Shown here piece after piece: positions 54,434-63,901 of a stretch of 64,000 nucleotides of DNA (positions are counted from its first letter, which is position 1; every line of letters begins with the position of its first letter). The position numbers and the translations under genes were made by a program. The notes below the pieces were generated by a model that saw only the letters and a list, made by a program, of their open reading frames with translations, did not search any database and was not told the DNA's origin. This DNA comes from Croceibacterium_A sp039927815 (GTDB lineage Bacteria; Pseudomonadota; Alphaproteobacteria; Sphingomonadales; Sphingomonadaceae). The stretch covers positions 1 through 64,000 of the forward strand of contig JBDSUJ010000034.1 of the NCBI GenBank assembly GCA_039927815.1, written 5' to 3'.

Positions 54434-56116
54434 TTGGGACCACGGAGCCACCGACGCGCAGGCAGTCGCTCCGTGCCCCTCGTCGCCGTAGCCTTGTTGG
54501 CCGGCCTGTGCGGCACGGCCGCAGCGCCGCAAAAGGCCGCTGCGCAAGCGGTTTCCAGAGGCGATGGAGACCGGTGCGCCGCCCTGGCGCGAGTTGCCAT
54601 GGCAGGCGTCAATATAGAAACCGCAGAGCTTGCTGCCGCTGGCCCGATGCTCAACCGCCCAACCGGCAGCGGACCTGCGCAAGCATTGCCCCAGCACTGC
54701 CTGGTGCGCGGCACGATCAATCGCCGCGTCGGTGTGGGGGGGCGCACGTTCGGGATAGGGTTCGAACTGCGCATGCCCCTGTCGTGGAACGGCCGGTTTC
54801 TGTTCCAGGGGGGCGCGGGGCTAGACGGCGTGGTCGCACCCGCCACTGGAACGACGTCAAACTCGGCACTGCCGCCGGCGTTGACGCGCGGGTTTGCGGT
54901 GGTGTCGACTGACGCGGGACACAGCGGTTCTCCGATCGATGCCTCGTTCGCAACGGACCAGCAGGCACGCGTCGATTACGGCTACAACGCGCTCGATAAG
55001 GTAACGCTGACCGCCAAAGCGCTGATCACCGGGTTCTACAGCGAGGCACCGCACTTTTCCTATTTTGTCGGCTGCTCCAACGGCGGGCGCCAGGCGCTGA
55101 CGGCCGCGCAGCGCCTGCCGCTTTATTTCGACGGCATTGTCGCCGGCGATCCGACGATCCGCTTTTCACGCGTGACGCTTGACCAGGTCTTCAACTTGTC
55201 GGTGCTCGCGCGCATCGCACCCAAGGATGCCCAGGGTCGGCCAATTTACTCGCGCGCATTTTCGGACGCCGACCTGAAACTTGTGCGCCAGGGGGTGCTT
55301 GCCCGTTGCGATGCCACAGACGGCCTCGCGGACGGCATGATCAATGATTGGCAGTCGTGCGGTTTCGATCCGGCCGTCCTGGTTTGCAAGGGAACGAAGT
55401 CGGCAACCTGTCTAACCCAGGCGCAGGTTGAGGTCCTCCATGACCTTCATCGCGGTCCCCGCGTGGCGGATGGAAAGCTCGCCTATGGCGCGTTCAACTA
55501 CGACACCGGCATCGCCTCATCCACTTGGCGCGGGATGCGGCTGGGCACTTCGGATACCGGTACCGCCAATGCCGCCGACGCGACGCTCGGCCTCGGGGCG
55601 TTCCGCTACCTCCAGCTTACGCCGCACGATGCCAAATTCGATCCCCTGACCCGGCTCGATGTTGACGATCTGGTCGAGCGCACGCGTGTCACGGCCGCCT
55701 TGACCGATGCGGACGATCCGTTCCTCGCCACTTTTGCGGCCCGAGGAAAGATGATCGTGTACAACGGTTTGTCTGACCAGGGCCTCGCGTCGAGCGTCCT
55801 CGTTGATTGGTATGACAGGATGCTCAAGGCAACCGGGGCGGGCGCGCGGGAATCGGTCCGCCTGTTCCTTGTGCCGGGAATGCTTCATTGCGGTGGGGGC
55901 GAAGCGACCGACCGGTTCGAGATGCTGGACGCGATCATGGACTGGGTCGAAGGTGGTGCGGCGCCCGCGCGCATTGTCGCGGCATCCAGTCGCGAGACAG
56001 GGCTCACTCGGCCTCTGTGTCCTTATCCCGCCACCGCGCATTACGCGGGAGGCGACGTGAATTCTGCGGCGAGCTTCACCTGTTCAATTCGCTCACGGTC
56101 TGGTGCCCCATCTTAG
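54434..56116 (+). CDS. Tannase/feruloyl esterase family protein
   Basis: 560 residues if TTG 54434 is used; GTG 54473 is a possible shorter start. A signal peptide leads to a tannase-fold hydrolase: WNGRFLFQGGAG (oxyanion region), nucleophile elbow FVGCSNGGRQ, lid segment with Cys residues, and the C-terminal LFLVPGMLHCGGG carrying the catalytic His next to Cys, the pair of cysteines beside Ser and His being a tannase hallmark. It cleaves esters of phenolic acids such as galloyl or feruloyl esters. Exported, so it may release aromatic acids outside. Confidence 0.92.
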   Translation: MGPRSHRRAGSRSVPLVAVALLAGLCGTAAAPQKAAAQAVSRGDGDRCAALARVAMAGVNIETAELAAAGPMLNRPTGSGPAQALPQHCLVRGTINRRVGVGGRTFGIGFELRMPLSWNGRFLFQGGAGLDGVVAPATGTTSNSALPPALTRGFAVVSTDAGHSGSPIDASFATDQQARVDYGYNALDKVTLTAKALITGFYSEAPHFSYFVGCSNGGRQALTAAQRLPLYFDGIVAGDPTIRFSRVTLDQVFNLSVLARIAPKDAQGRPIYSRAFSDADLKLVRQGVLARCDATDGLADGMINDWQSCGFDPAVLVCKGTKSATCLTQAQVEVLHDLHRGPRVADGKLAYGAFNYDTGIASSTWRGMRLGTSDTGTANAADATLGLGAFRYLQLTPHDAKFDPLTRLDVDDLVERTRVTAALTDADDPFLATFAARGKMIVYNGLSDQGLASSVLVDWYDRMLKATGAGARESVRLFLVPGMLHCGGGEATDRFEMLDAIMDWVEGGAAPARIVAASSRETGLTRPLCPYPATAHYAGGDVNSAASFTCSIRSRSGAPS

Positions 56117-56190
56117 CGGCGCGTACCCCGTGTGTTGCGTGTTCGCTTAGCGGTTGGCTCTCGGAGCAAAACGACATGAAGGAGCCATGC

Positions 56191-56718
56191 ATGACGATTT
56201 GGAAGGACAAGTCTAGCCTGGCCGCCGCAGCGTTCCTGGCGTTCATGCCGGCAACCACTGCCTTCGCTCAACAAGCGCCGCTGACGGTCAGGTCACTGGC
56301 CGATCGGGCGGCGATTTCCGACTTGCTTACCAGCTATTACAATAACTTCGGCGGCGGTGTCGGAAGCAAGGTTGGCGAGTACTATGCCGAGGACGGCGAA
56401 ATGGTCCTCGGCCAGAACCACTACAAAGGCATCGCGGCGATCAAGGGCGCCTATGCCGCGGTTCCCGCCGACGCGCCGCAGCGCAAGTCCTTCGCCCTCA
56501 ACATCCTGATCAGCAACCTGCTGGTCACGGTTCACGGCAACACGGCCACGGCGCGACTGGTATTCACCGAAACGACCATCGAGAAGCAGGGCGACGCACC
56601 CAAAATCCTGACCCAAGGTCGGGAGTTCGATAATCTGGTCAAGCGCAAGGGCCGCTGGCTAATCCTGAAGCGCCAGATCACGGGACCCAAGGGAGTGCCC
56701 GACGACTGGCGAGACTGA
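56191..56718 (+). CDS. Exported SnoaL-like (NTF2-fold) protein
   Basis: 175 residues from ATG 56191, with GGAG at good spacing; ATG 56176 is upstream. Signal peptide ends TAFAQQ. The NTF2/SnoaL fold is indicated by LADRAAISDLLTSYYNNFG, YAEDGEMVLG and the C-terminal LVKRKGRWLILKRQI. Enzymes of this fold are small isomerases, hydratases or cyclases, but many are uncharacterised. Convergent with the next SnoaL-like gene after 19 bases. Confidence 0.85.
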   Translation: MTIWKDKSSLAAAAFLAFMPATTAFAQQAPLTVRSLADRAAISDLLTSYYNNFGGGVGSKVGEYYAEDGEMVLGQNHYKGIAAIKGAYAAVPADAPQRKSFALNILISNLLVTVHGNTATARLVFTETTIEKQGDAPKILTQGREFDNLVKRKGRWLILKRQITGPKGVPDDWRD

Positions 56719-56737
56719 TCGCTCCAGCTGCCGAGGC

Positions 56738-57298
56738 CTAGCGGGCCGCGCGAGGATCCTTTTCGCCGAGGCCCGGATAGAACAGCGACTTGTTCTGGCG
56801 CGATTCGTTGTACACGACGCGTTTCTTGAACTTCCACTCGCCATTGATCCGCGCGAGCTCGTCTTCGTAGTGGCCCATGAAAAGCACTTCGACCTGCCCG
56901 TGAGTGGTCTTGTTGGTCAACGCGAACCAGTACGCGAAGCTGGTGGCGGTATCGCCATTGACCATGATCACGTGGTTCACGATCTGGTGCTGGTTGCGCT
57001 GCCGCTCGGTCGCGCCGACCGGGATCGTGCCCATCACCGCGCCGCCGCCGAACTTGCTCATCGCCTTGCGAATGGCAGCCGCGCCATGTTCAACCCCGCC
57101 GACCCAGTCGAGCACGCCATCGTCGGCCCAGGTTTTCATCACAGTTTCAATATCGCCGGCGTCGACCGCCACCATGTAGTGGTTCGACATATTCTCGATC
57201 AGCGCCCGGTCGTCGGCGTAGCTGTTCTTGGCGCTGACCGGGCTTGCGGTCATGGCTAGCGCCATCGCGGCCAGAGCTATCAAAGCTTTTTCAATCAT
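56738..57298 (-). CDS. Exported SnoaL-like protein, second copy
   Basis: 186 residues from ATG 57298 (GGGGGAAGC upstream). Signal peptide ends PVSAKN. NTF2-fold signs: DDRALIENMSNHYMVAVDAG, WADDGVLDWVGG, HQIVNHVIMVNGDTATS and INGEWKFKKRVVYNES. It is in line with the carotenoid oxygenase (stop 37 bases upstream of its start) and likely co-transcribed with it. Confidence 0.87.
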   Translation of the reverse strand: MIEKALIALAAMALAMTASPVSAKNSYADDRALIENMSNHYMVAVDAGDIETVMKTWADDGVLDWVGGVEHGAAAIRKAMSKFGGGAVMGTIPVGATERQRNQHQIVNHVIMVNGDTATSFAYWFALTNKTTHGQVEVLFMGHYEDELARINGEWKFKKRVVYNESRQNKSLFYPGLGEKDPRAAR

Positions 57299-57335
57299 GC
57301 TTCCCCCTTGTTCCGGCCGTTTACGACGGCCGCGA

Positions 57336-58931
57336 TCACACCAGTGGCAGTTCAACCGCTGACGCCCATACTCCATGCACCTGGCTGCTCAGCTTGAACG
57401 GCAGGATCACGCGGGCAAGATCGCCGTCTTCCATGCGCTCGGCGTCAAGGATGACGAGTTCCGAGCGGGCTTCGGCGAAGTTGCTGGCGACCCCGACCAG
57501 GTAGCCGTGGCCTTCTCCGCCGCCCTTGCGGGGCACGAAGGTCAGCTCCTGCAAGCCATGCGTGGGTCCGGTGAAATACTTGTGCAGCTCGCCGCTCTTG
57601 AGGTCGAAGCGACCGTAACTGTTGACCGGCGGGCGGGCGAGACCCGGCGAATGGGCGCGGTCGAACGGCCTCTCCGGATCGACGAACGAGGTGTAGAGAT
57701 AGCGCGTTTCCAGGCTGAGGACCTGCGGGTCGACTTTGCCGAGGTCGGAGATGCTCGTCGGCCACAACACCTCTTCGGTCCACCCGCCGCTGCGCGAGGA
57801 CATGTCCAGCGTGATCTTGCGCACCAATGCGCGCGCGAGTTCGGGCTGGAACGGGGTGCCATCGACATTGGGGAAGAAGGGGAAGAAATTGCCGTCATAA
57901 AACGGGGCATACAGGACGACCTTATGGCCTTCGTCGTGGGCGTTGAAGGTGTGCATCATGCAGCGCAACGGACCTTCGAACCAGCGCATGTCCTTGGCCT
58001 CGCCGTCGCGTGGCAGCACTCCGATGCGGCTCCGTTGGGTCTTGTCCCAACCCCAGTGAACCTTGCCGCTCTCCAACCGCTCCGGGCTGGTAACGTAGCC
58101 GGCGAAGGGGAAGATCATGTGCTTCTGGGTCAGCGCCATATCATGCATGATGCTGACATACGGGACGCGCGTGCGAATCTCCTGTTTCACCACACCACGC
58201 GAATCGAGACGGTAAACCCACAACGCATCGCTGGCGAGCCCGTCGGCTTCGTTACCGTAAGCGATCATGTCTCCGGAAACCGGATCGATCTTGGGATGGG
58301 CGGTGAACGTCTGGCTTTTCCAGCCGCCGTTGAAATCCCAGGTGCCGATCGTCGCCAGCGTGTTGGGATCGATCTGGTGCGGGAGTCCGTCTTCCTTGAG
58401 CGCAAAGAGCTTGCCATTGTGGACCAGCGGTGCGGTGTTGGCGACGGTGCGGCGGTTGGGATGCGCGGGATCCCGCACCATTGGATCATCGGTATAAGGG
58501 TTGCGGTAATAGCCGTAGAGCTGCCGGCCGGCGGACCGAAGCCGGGTGAGGCGCTCGGTCTCGATCCAGCGGCCTCTGAAGTCCACCTTGCCGTTCTTGA
58601 TGCGGAACATGCTTATATAGCCGTCGGCATTGAGAGGGGCGTCGTCAGGGAACTTCGGCGGATAGTAAAACTCGCCGCCCACGCGGTAGAAGGCTCCGTC
58701 CATGTCGGTGGGGATCTTGCCGACCACTTCGCAATCGCGGACTTCGGCGTCGAACCTCAGCGGAGCGTTGAAGCCCCGTCCCGGAGCTGTGTTCGCCAGC
58801 GGATTGAGCGACTTCCCATCCCACGGCGACGGGCTGCCATCCGCGTCACCAGCTTGGGCCCGGGCGGCGCCGGCGGCCTGGGCAGCAACCACCGTGCCGA
58901 GTGTGGCGCCCATGAACTCTCGCCTCTTCAC
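57336..58931 (-). CDS. Carotenoid/stilbene cleavage oxygenase (RPE65 family)
   Basis: 531 residues from GTG 58931, overlapping the upstream stop (GTGA). The N-terminus KRREFMGATLG is a Tat motif, so the folded iron enzyme may be exported. The four iron-binding histidines are recognisable in FTAHPKID, VSIMHDMAL, MHTFNAHDEG and the C-terminal SQVHGVWAS. In sphingomonads the family includes lignostilbene dioxygenases that split an interphenyl double bond, and apocarotenoid enzymes. Context with tannase favours phenolic substrates, by inference. Confidence 0.92.
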   Translation of the reverse strand: MKRREFMGATLGTVVAAQAAGAARAQAGDADGSPSPWDGKSLNPLANTAPGRGFNAPLRFDAEVRDCEVVGKIPTDMDGAFYRVGGEFYYPPKFPDDAPLNADGYISMFRIKNGKVDFRGRWIETERLTRLRSAGRQLYGYYRNPYTDDPMVRDPAHPNRRTVANTAPLVHNGKLFALKEDGLPHQIDPNTLATIGTWDFNGGWKSQTFTAHPKIDPVSGDMIAYGNEADGLASDALWVYRLDSRGVVKQEIRTRVPYVSIMHDMALTQKHMIFPFAGYVTSPERLESGKVHWGWDKTQRSRIGVLPRDGEAKDMRWFEGPLRCMMHTFNAHDEGHKVVLYAPFYDGNFFPFFPNVDGTPFQPELARALVRKITLDMSSRSGGWTEEVLWPTSISDLGKVDPQVLSLETRYLYTSFVDPERPFDRAHSPGLARPPVNSYGRFDLKSGELHKYFTGPTHGLQELTFVPRKGGGEGHGYLVGVASNFAEARSELVILDAERMEDGDLARVILPFKLSSQVHGVWASAVELPLV

Positions 58932-59848
58932 TTGTCGCCGCCCGAGGTCCACGGTGAGCGTTGGTAGTACGGAGCTTGGTAGAATGTCGCCACCACGGCG
59001 GCGATGCACCCATCCTGGACCTTGAACATCTCAAGAAACGCCCAGCTCTGCGGTTCCTGGAACACCGACTTCGCCTTGGTCCCGTCGGTTAGAAGATAAT
59101 CGTCGAGCACACCCTTGTGATCGATAAAGCCGCGCGCCATCGCAATCTGGCGCTCTTCGTCCACCAGCACGATTTCTCGCCGCACCCGGTTGTTGAAAGC
59201 GTACCGCCCAGACCGGAAGCCGCCACCGATATCGGCAAACAGCATGCCGTTTTCCCGCCGCGTCGCATCGCTGCGAAAACAGGTGCCGCGGATTTCGCCG
59301 TTGTTGTGCTGGAGGGTGTCGAAATAGCCGTTCGCGTGGGCGATCAACTGTTGTCGGCTGAGTCGTTTCTCTCTCGGCGCAGTCTGCATGATAATGGGAT
59401 CGTGGACGTACTCGGACACCTTGCCGATTGGCGTGGGCGGGCTGCTCAGGTTCCGGCGGGTCGAAATCACATGTTCGACCTCGGTGATTCTTCCGCCAAC
59501 GACTTTGAGGCGGATCGCGAGGAAGCCTTCTATTTCGCGTTGCCGTGTCGCGGTGAATATGCCGACTGCTCCCAGCCGCGGATCGGACAGGATGAGCGCC
59601 GGCCCGGGCTCTTGCGTCACGGTGTCCCAAGTCCCGTCGGTAAACGGCATTGCGACATTGTTTTCCGTAAAGCGAACTCGGGCGGCAAACGGGGCCAATT
59701 TGGGATCGTGAGCGAGGTAGGCAGCGCGGTACTTGGCCGCGATTGCTTCAAGGCAGACCCGGTCGCAAGCTTGGGGTTTTGCGGCGAGTCCCGTCGGCAC
59801 CGCCGCGGTCATCATGAGACAGGCAACAAGAGCCCTCAGGAATTTCAT
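58928..59848 (-). CDS. Exported protein of unknown function upstream of the carotenoid oxygenase
   Basis: 306 residues with a signal peptide ending GLAAKPQ and a CDRVC pair near the mature N-terminus. The body looks like two NTF2-like units (KYRAAYLAHDPKLAPFAARV and ANGYFDTLQHNNGEIRGTCF, then FVQ-type C-terminal strand WAFLEMFKVQDGCIAAVVATF). It is coupled to the oxygenase by a 4-base overlap and may assist it or act on its product. Start ATG is preceded by GGGGAGGATCACC. Confidence 0.7.
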   Translation of the reverse strand: MKFLRALVACLMMTAAVPTGLAAKPQACDRVCLEAIAAKYRAAYLAHDPKLAPFAARVRFTENNVAMPFTDGTWDTVTQEPGPALILSDPRLGAVGIFTATRQREIEGFLAIRLKVVGGRITEVEHVISTRRNLSSPPTPIGKVSEYVHDPIIMQTAPREKRLSRQQLIAHANGYFDTLQHNNGEIRGTCFRSDATRRENGMLFADIGGGFRSGRYAFNNRVRREIVLVDEERQIAMARGFIDHKGVLDDYLLTDGTKAKSVFQEPQSWAFLEMFKVQDGCIAAVVATFYQAPYYQRSPWTSGGDK

Positions 59849-59895
59849 GTCAGGTGATCCTCCCCGCGAGCCTACCTTTACCGGTAAGTCTCACC

Positions 59896-59958
59896 CAATA
59901 TTCATGGCGCGCCGAATATTCTTGATCGCACTTTATCAGGATGAGTTGACTACTCAAC
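59896..59958. promoter_or_regulatory. Repeat-rich divergent region before TonB receptor 4
   Basis: The 230-base region holds AATATTCATG and AATATTCTTG 18 bases apart (59897 and 59915), the palindrome GGCGCGCC between them (59906-59913) and the inverted repeat GTTGA-CTAC-TCAAC (59945-59958). The last shares AGTTGAC with the repeats upstream of TonB receptor 1. It is a likely control region for both divergent units. Confidence 0.4.
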
Positions 59959-60078
59959 CCAAATGACGGCACATCGGCAACGGGACCGACAAATTTACAA
60001 AGCCCGCGGGGGCCGATCTCGGGCGTATTTGCGTCCTGGTCGAGACCCAACCAGCGCGGCAACAGGGGGGAAATCACG

Positions 60079-62646
60079 ATGAAGGCAATTCGAATCACGG
60101 CTGGTGCACTGACCGTCAGCAAAATGGGCCTGGCAATCGGGTTGGCGATGGGGGCTTCGGCAACCTTCGCCCAAGGTACCCCGGTTACACCCAAACCTGC
60201 CGATGACGGCACCGGCGAGATCGTCGTCACGGCACAGTTCCGCGAACAGAACCTTCAGGACACACCACTGGCCATCACCGCGGTCAACGCCGCGCTGCTG
60301 GAGGCGCGCAGCCAGACGGACATCAGCCAGGTGGCCAACCAGGCGCCTTCGGTCACTCTTAAGCCCCAGGGCGCGGCGTTCGGACCCGCGTTGGGTGCCA
60401 ATATCCGGGGCGTAGGCCAGTTCGACTTCAATCCCGCGTTGGAACCGGGCGTCGGGTTCTATGTCGACGATGTGTACTACGCCACGCTTACCGGCTCGAT
60501 CCTCGATCTGCTCGATCTGGACCGGGTCGAGGTCCTGCGCGGACCGCAGGGAACCCTGGCGGGCCGCAACTCAATCGGCGGCGCGGTCAAGCTCTATTCG
60601 CAGAAGCCCACGGGCAGCGGCACGGGATATGTCTCCGCTGCGTACGGCAGCCGCAATCGGGTCGACTTGCGAGCCAGCGCCGACTTTCATCTCGCCCAGG
60701 GCGTGGATGTCCGCCTGTCGGGCGTTTCAAAGCAGCAGCAAGGGTACATCGATCGGCTCGACTTCGGCTGCGTCTATCCCGCGGGCGGCACGGCCACCTT
60801 TGTTCCGGCTTTCCCCACTGCGACAAATCCCACCATGGCGCCAATGCTGGTCAATCCTGTCGGCGGGGTCCCCGCGCGAACCAACAATCCCGGGTGTCTG
60901 GCCGCGAAAGAAGGCGAAGTGGGATTCATCGCGCTCAGGGGTCAGGTCCGCCTGCGCCCGACCGACAATATCGATATCAACCTGATCGGCGACTACACCG
61001 ATGACGACCGCACCGCGGCGGGCACGGTGATCCTGCAGCGCAATTATCCGGACGGCACCGTGGCCAGCCCGCGCTATCCGCTGCCGCTGATCCCCGCTCC
61101 CGGGTCCTCGCCCGCGCAGAATTATGCGACCGCCACCGCACCGACCCGGGACATCAACCCGTTCGCCGCGCCGAACACGCTCCTGTCATACGACAACCGC
61201 TTCCTGTGTGGGCCCTATTGCAACTACGCGACTTACGACAATCCGGCTGATGGCCCGTTCCGAGCCTCCACGGCGGATGGGCGCGTCCATTTCAAGGGTT
61301 GGGGCGTCTCGGGCCAGGTTGACTGGGATCTGTCCAAGGCATTCCAGGTCAAGTCGATCACCGCCTACCGGGCCTACACCTCGATATTCGCTAACGACAA
61401 CGACGCCTCTCCGCTCGCACACAGCCTCGGCTACGGCCCGCTGACATTCTCGTTTTTCAGCCAGGAACTGCGCCTCAACGGTTCGGTCGGCGATACCATC
61501 GAATATACTCTGGGCGGTTACTACAGCACTCAGAAGTCGGTCTATGCCTCGTTCCAGGACTTGCGGTCCTCGGCGCTTGAATTCCAGCAGCGCGATCCGG
61601 TTAACGCCGACAGCAAGGCGGTCTTCGCGCACGTCGCGTGGAACCCGATCGATCCTCTGACCCTCACCGGCGGCATCCGCTACACGAAAGAATCGAAAGA
61701 CTACACTTACATCCGGGAGCGGCCCTACAACGATCCGACCGCAACGACTGCAGCCGCCGTCCTGCCGCTCAACGGGACCGTCGGCCACTACGAAGGCGAC
61801 CGGATCGATTACCGCGCGAACCTGCAATACGCGATCACCGACGACGTGATGGCGTACGTTCAGTATTCGACCGGGTTCAAGGGCGGCGGTGTCAATCCGC
61901 GGCCGTTCTTCGTCCAGCAGGCACTGCCGTTCAGCCCTGAAACGCTCGAGGCATACGAAGGCGGCCTCAAGACCGATCTGTTCGACCGGCACGTGCGGCT
62001 CAACCTTGCGGCTTACCTCAGCAAGTACAACGGCATCCAGTTGTCGCTCGGCAACTGCACCGCGATCACGGGCGTGGGTTTCGGCGCGCCGTGCGCCCTC
62101 CCGGTCAATGCGGGCAATGCGGACATCAAGGGTTTCGAGGCTGAAACCACCATCAAGCCGATCGCTGGCCTGACCATCGATGGCTCGCTCAGCTATCTTG
62201 ATTTCAAGTACAAAAGCTTCGGTACTTTCACCTCCGGCACGACCACCGTATCCGTGGGCGGACCGACCAATCTCAACGGACCGCAGTACGGCAACTATCC
62301 TCCGTTCACTCCGAAGTGGAAATGGAGCGCGGGCCTCCAGTACGAGATCCCGCTCGGCACATCCGGCTCGCTCACGCCGCGGGTGGATGCCTCGTACCAG
62401 GGCACGGTATTTGCTGCCTCGGCCAACCGCCCGAGCAATCGCATCGAGGCTTACACGGTTGCCAACGCGCGGATGACGTGGCGCAATGAGCAGGAAGACC
62501 TGAGCATCTCGGTCGAGGTCACCAACCTTTTCGACGAGTACTATCTGCTGACGATTTTCGACCAGACCGTGGGCGGCCAAGGATACGCGACCGGCCAGCC
62601 CGGGCGCCCGCGCGAATGGGCGATCAGCGCCAAGAAAAAGTTCTGA
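60079..62646 (+). CDS. TonB-dependent receptor 4
   Basis: 855 residues with an AGGGGGGAAATC upstream of ATG 60079. Signal peptide ends SATFAQG; TonB box EIVVTAQFREQN; plug NIRGVGQFDFN and LRGPQGTLAGRNSIGG; barrel ends WAISAKKKF. It is divergent from the carotenoid-oxygenase unit and convergent with the second DUF6152 module, closed by a hairpin terminator. Confidence 0.93.
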   Translation: MKAIRITAGALTVSKMGLAIGLAMGASATFAQGTPVTPKPADDGTGEIVVTAQFREQNLQDTPLAITAVNAALLEARSQTDISQVANQAPSVTLKPQGAAFGPALGANIRGVGQFDFNPALEPGVGFYVDDVYYATLTGSILDLLDLDRVEVLRGPQGTLAGRNSIGGAVKLYSQKPTGSGTGYVSAAYGSRNRVDLRASADFHLAQGVDVRLSGVSKQQQGYIDRLDFGCVYPAGGTATFVPAFPTATNPTMAPMLVNPVGGVPARTNNPGCLAAKEGEVGFIALRGQVRLRPTDNIDINLIGDYTDDDRTAAGTVILQRNYPDGTVASPRYPLPLIPAPGSSPAQNYATATAPTRDINPFAAPNTLLSYDNRFLCGPYCNYATYDNPADGPFRASTADGRVHFKGWGVSGQVDWDLSKAFQVKSITAYRAYTSIFANDNDASPLAHSLGYGPLTFSFFSQELRLNGSVGDTIEYTLGGYYSTQKSVYASFQDLRSSALEFQQRDPVNADSKAVFAHVAWNPIDPLTLTGGIRYTKESKDYTYIRERPYNDPTATTAAAVLPLNGTVGHYEGDRIDYRANLQYAITDDVMAYVQYSTGFKGGGVNPRPFFVQQALPFSPETLEAYEGGLKTDLFDRHVRLNLAAYLSKYNGIQLSLGNCTAITGVGFGAPCALPVNAGNADIKGFEAETTIKPIAGLTIDGSLSYLDFKYKSFGTFTSGTTTVSVGGPTNLNGPQYGNYPPFTPKWKWSAGLQYEIPLGTSGSLTPRVDASYQGTVFAASANRPSNRIEAYTVANARMTWRNEQEDLSISVEVTNLFDEYYLLTIFDQTVGGQGYATGQPGRPREWAISAKKKF

Positions 62647-62657
62647 CCAAACTGATG

Positions 62658-62680
62658 GGGCGCCGGCTTGTTCGGCGCCC
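62658..62680. terminator. Hairpin terminator after TonB receptor 4
   Basis: GGGCGCCG at 62658-62665 pairs perfectly with 62673-62680 around a 7-base loop, between the convergent receptor and exported-protein genes. No long T run follows. Confidence 0.65.
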
Positions 62681-62697
62681 TCAATGCCATGCGTTAG

Positions 62698-63447
62698 CTA
62701 TTTGCCCGCGGGCGCATCGCGGTTCTGGTACTCAAGCGCGAAGCTGGGATCGCATTCATAGGGCAGGATGTGCAGGCCCTGGCGCGTCCAGCGGATGAAG
62801 CGTGCGCCGGTGTTGTCCAGCACCGCTGGATCCTCAAACCACTGCGTCGCCATCAACGACTTGCCGTCCGCGCTCAGCTTGTAGCGTTCGACCATATGGA
62901 TGCGGTCCGAATGATCGAGCCCGTTGTTGGTGATGGTCGACGCGGCCAAGTGGTCGGTGTCGACCACCAGCTCGTCGCCGTCCCAGCGGCCGATCGAATG
63001 GCCCATCTTGGTGTGCGGGAAATCGGGCCCGGGGTGGCCCCTTCCGTCCATGAATATCACGCGTACCTGATCGTAATATTCGTAGCGGAAGATCAGCGCG
63101 TCATGCGTCTGTTCGACTTCGAAGGGGAATGGGCCCTGCACGGCATAGACGATCGAGGGCGGCACGCAGACCTTCTGCAAGGTCATCTCGTCCTCGGCCT
63201 TCCAGGTTCTCGCCTTTTCCAGCGCCTCCGGCTTGAGTTTGAGGCCGCCGAATTCCATTCTGCCGAATTCGGCCGGGCCGCTGTCGGCGAGGATGACGCT
63301 GCCCGGAGGCAGCTTCGCTGCCAGACCCGGCTCAGGCGCGAGGTCCGAGGCCGTGAAAGTGGGGCCCCAATAGCCTGACAAGTCGGGCTCGGCGAGCGCG
63401 GCGCTCGGGACGAGCAGCAGAAGCGAGGCAAAAGCTATTAGGCGCAT
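62698..63447 (-). CDS. Exported protein of the DUF6152-associated family (second copy)
   Basis: 249 residues with a signal peptide ending AALAEP. DLSGYWGPTF, VCVPPSIVYAVQGPFPF, VIFMDGRGHPGPD, SIGRWDGDELVVDTDHL and HMVERYKLSADGKSL align with blocks of the gene at 13818-14708, including the HMVERIKL segment there. It overlaps the DUF6152 gene by one base (TGATG), so the two are translated together. Function unknown; both are secreted. Confidence 0.72.
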   Translation of the reverse strand: MRLIAFASLLLLVPSAALAEPDLSGYWGPTFTASDLAPEPGLAAKLPPGSVILADSGPAEFGRMEFGGLKLKPEALEKARTWKAEDEMTLQKVCVPPSIVYAVQGPFPFEVEQTHDALIFRYEYYDQVRVIFMDGRGHPGPDFPHTKMGHSIGRWDGDELVVDTDHLAASTITNNGLDHSDRIHMVERYKLSADGKSLMATQWFEDPAVLDNTGARFIRWTRQGLHILPYECDPSFALEYQNRDAPAGK

Positions 63448-63836
63448 CAGCTGTCGGTCTTGCCAAAAGCCGACTTGCCAATGGGCTTGCCGCTGGAGTC
63501 AGAGGCGGCGCGCAGGCGGGCGTAAGGTTTGCCATCGCGCGATGGCCACCCCTCGATGGTAATCACATCGCCTGCCTTCAGGATGTCACGCGTCCATCCC
63601 CGGCGTACCAGGACAACCGGTGCATTGGTCTCCACTCGCCACGGAGTTACCGTGCCTTTCGCATCCGTCACGTCGAGCGTGATAAGGCCATGTGGGTTGG
63701 TGAAGCGAAAGCCTGTCACCTTGCCCTTGATCTTGATGTCCTTGGTATCATCGAAAAACACCGCGAACGAGTGGTGCGCCTGCGCCGCTGTGCCTGCGCA
63801 GCACAGCGCGGCCGCCAGCAATAATCGGTTACGCAT
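63447..63836 (-). CDS. DUF6152 family exported protein (copy 3)
   Basis: 129 residues: signal peptide ending AQAHHSFAVFF, then FRFTNPHGLITLDV and RRGWTRDILKAGDVITI, the same order of blocks as the two copies at 13.0-13.8 kb. It continues as AYARL-type C-terminal strands (KPYARLRAASDSSG). It lies 65 bases after a gene that runs off the window edge, and before the family partner at 62698. Confidence 0.85.
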   Translation of the reverse strand: MRNRLLLAAALCCAGTAAQAHHSFAVFFDDTKDIKIKGKVTGFRFTNPHGLITLDVTDAKGTVTPWRVETNAPVVLVRRGWTRDILKAGDVITIEGWPSRDGKPYARLRAASDSSGKPIGKSAFGKTDS

Positions 63837-63901
63837 CGATACTCTCCCATTTGGCCAGCGTACGATCTGGCCAGCTTCCTGACAGACGCCGCGCCGCGCC
63901 G

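Noticed and set aside
57375..58967. A 530-residue plus-strand open frame opposite the carotenoid oxygenase
   Set aside because: No ribosome site, no recognisable fold; the opposite strand has all four iron-binding histidines. GC-rich DNA often keeps antisense frames open.
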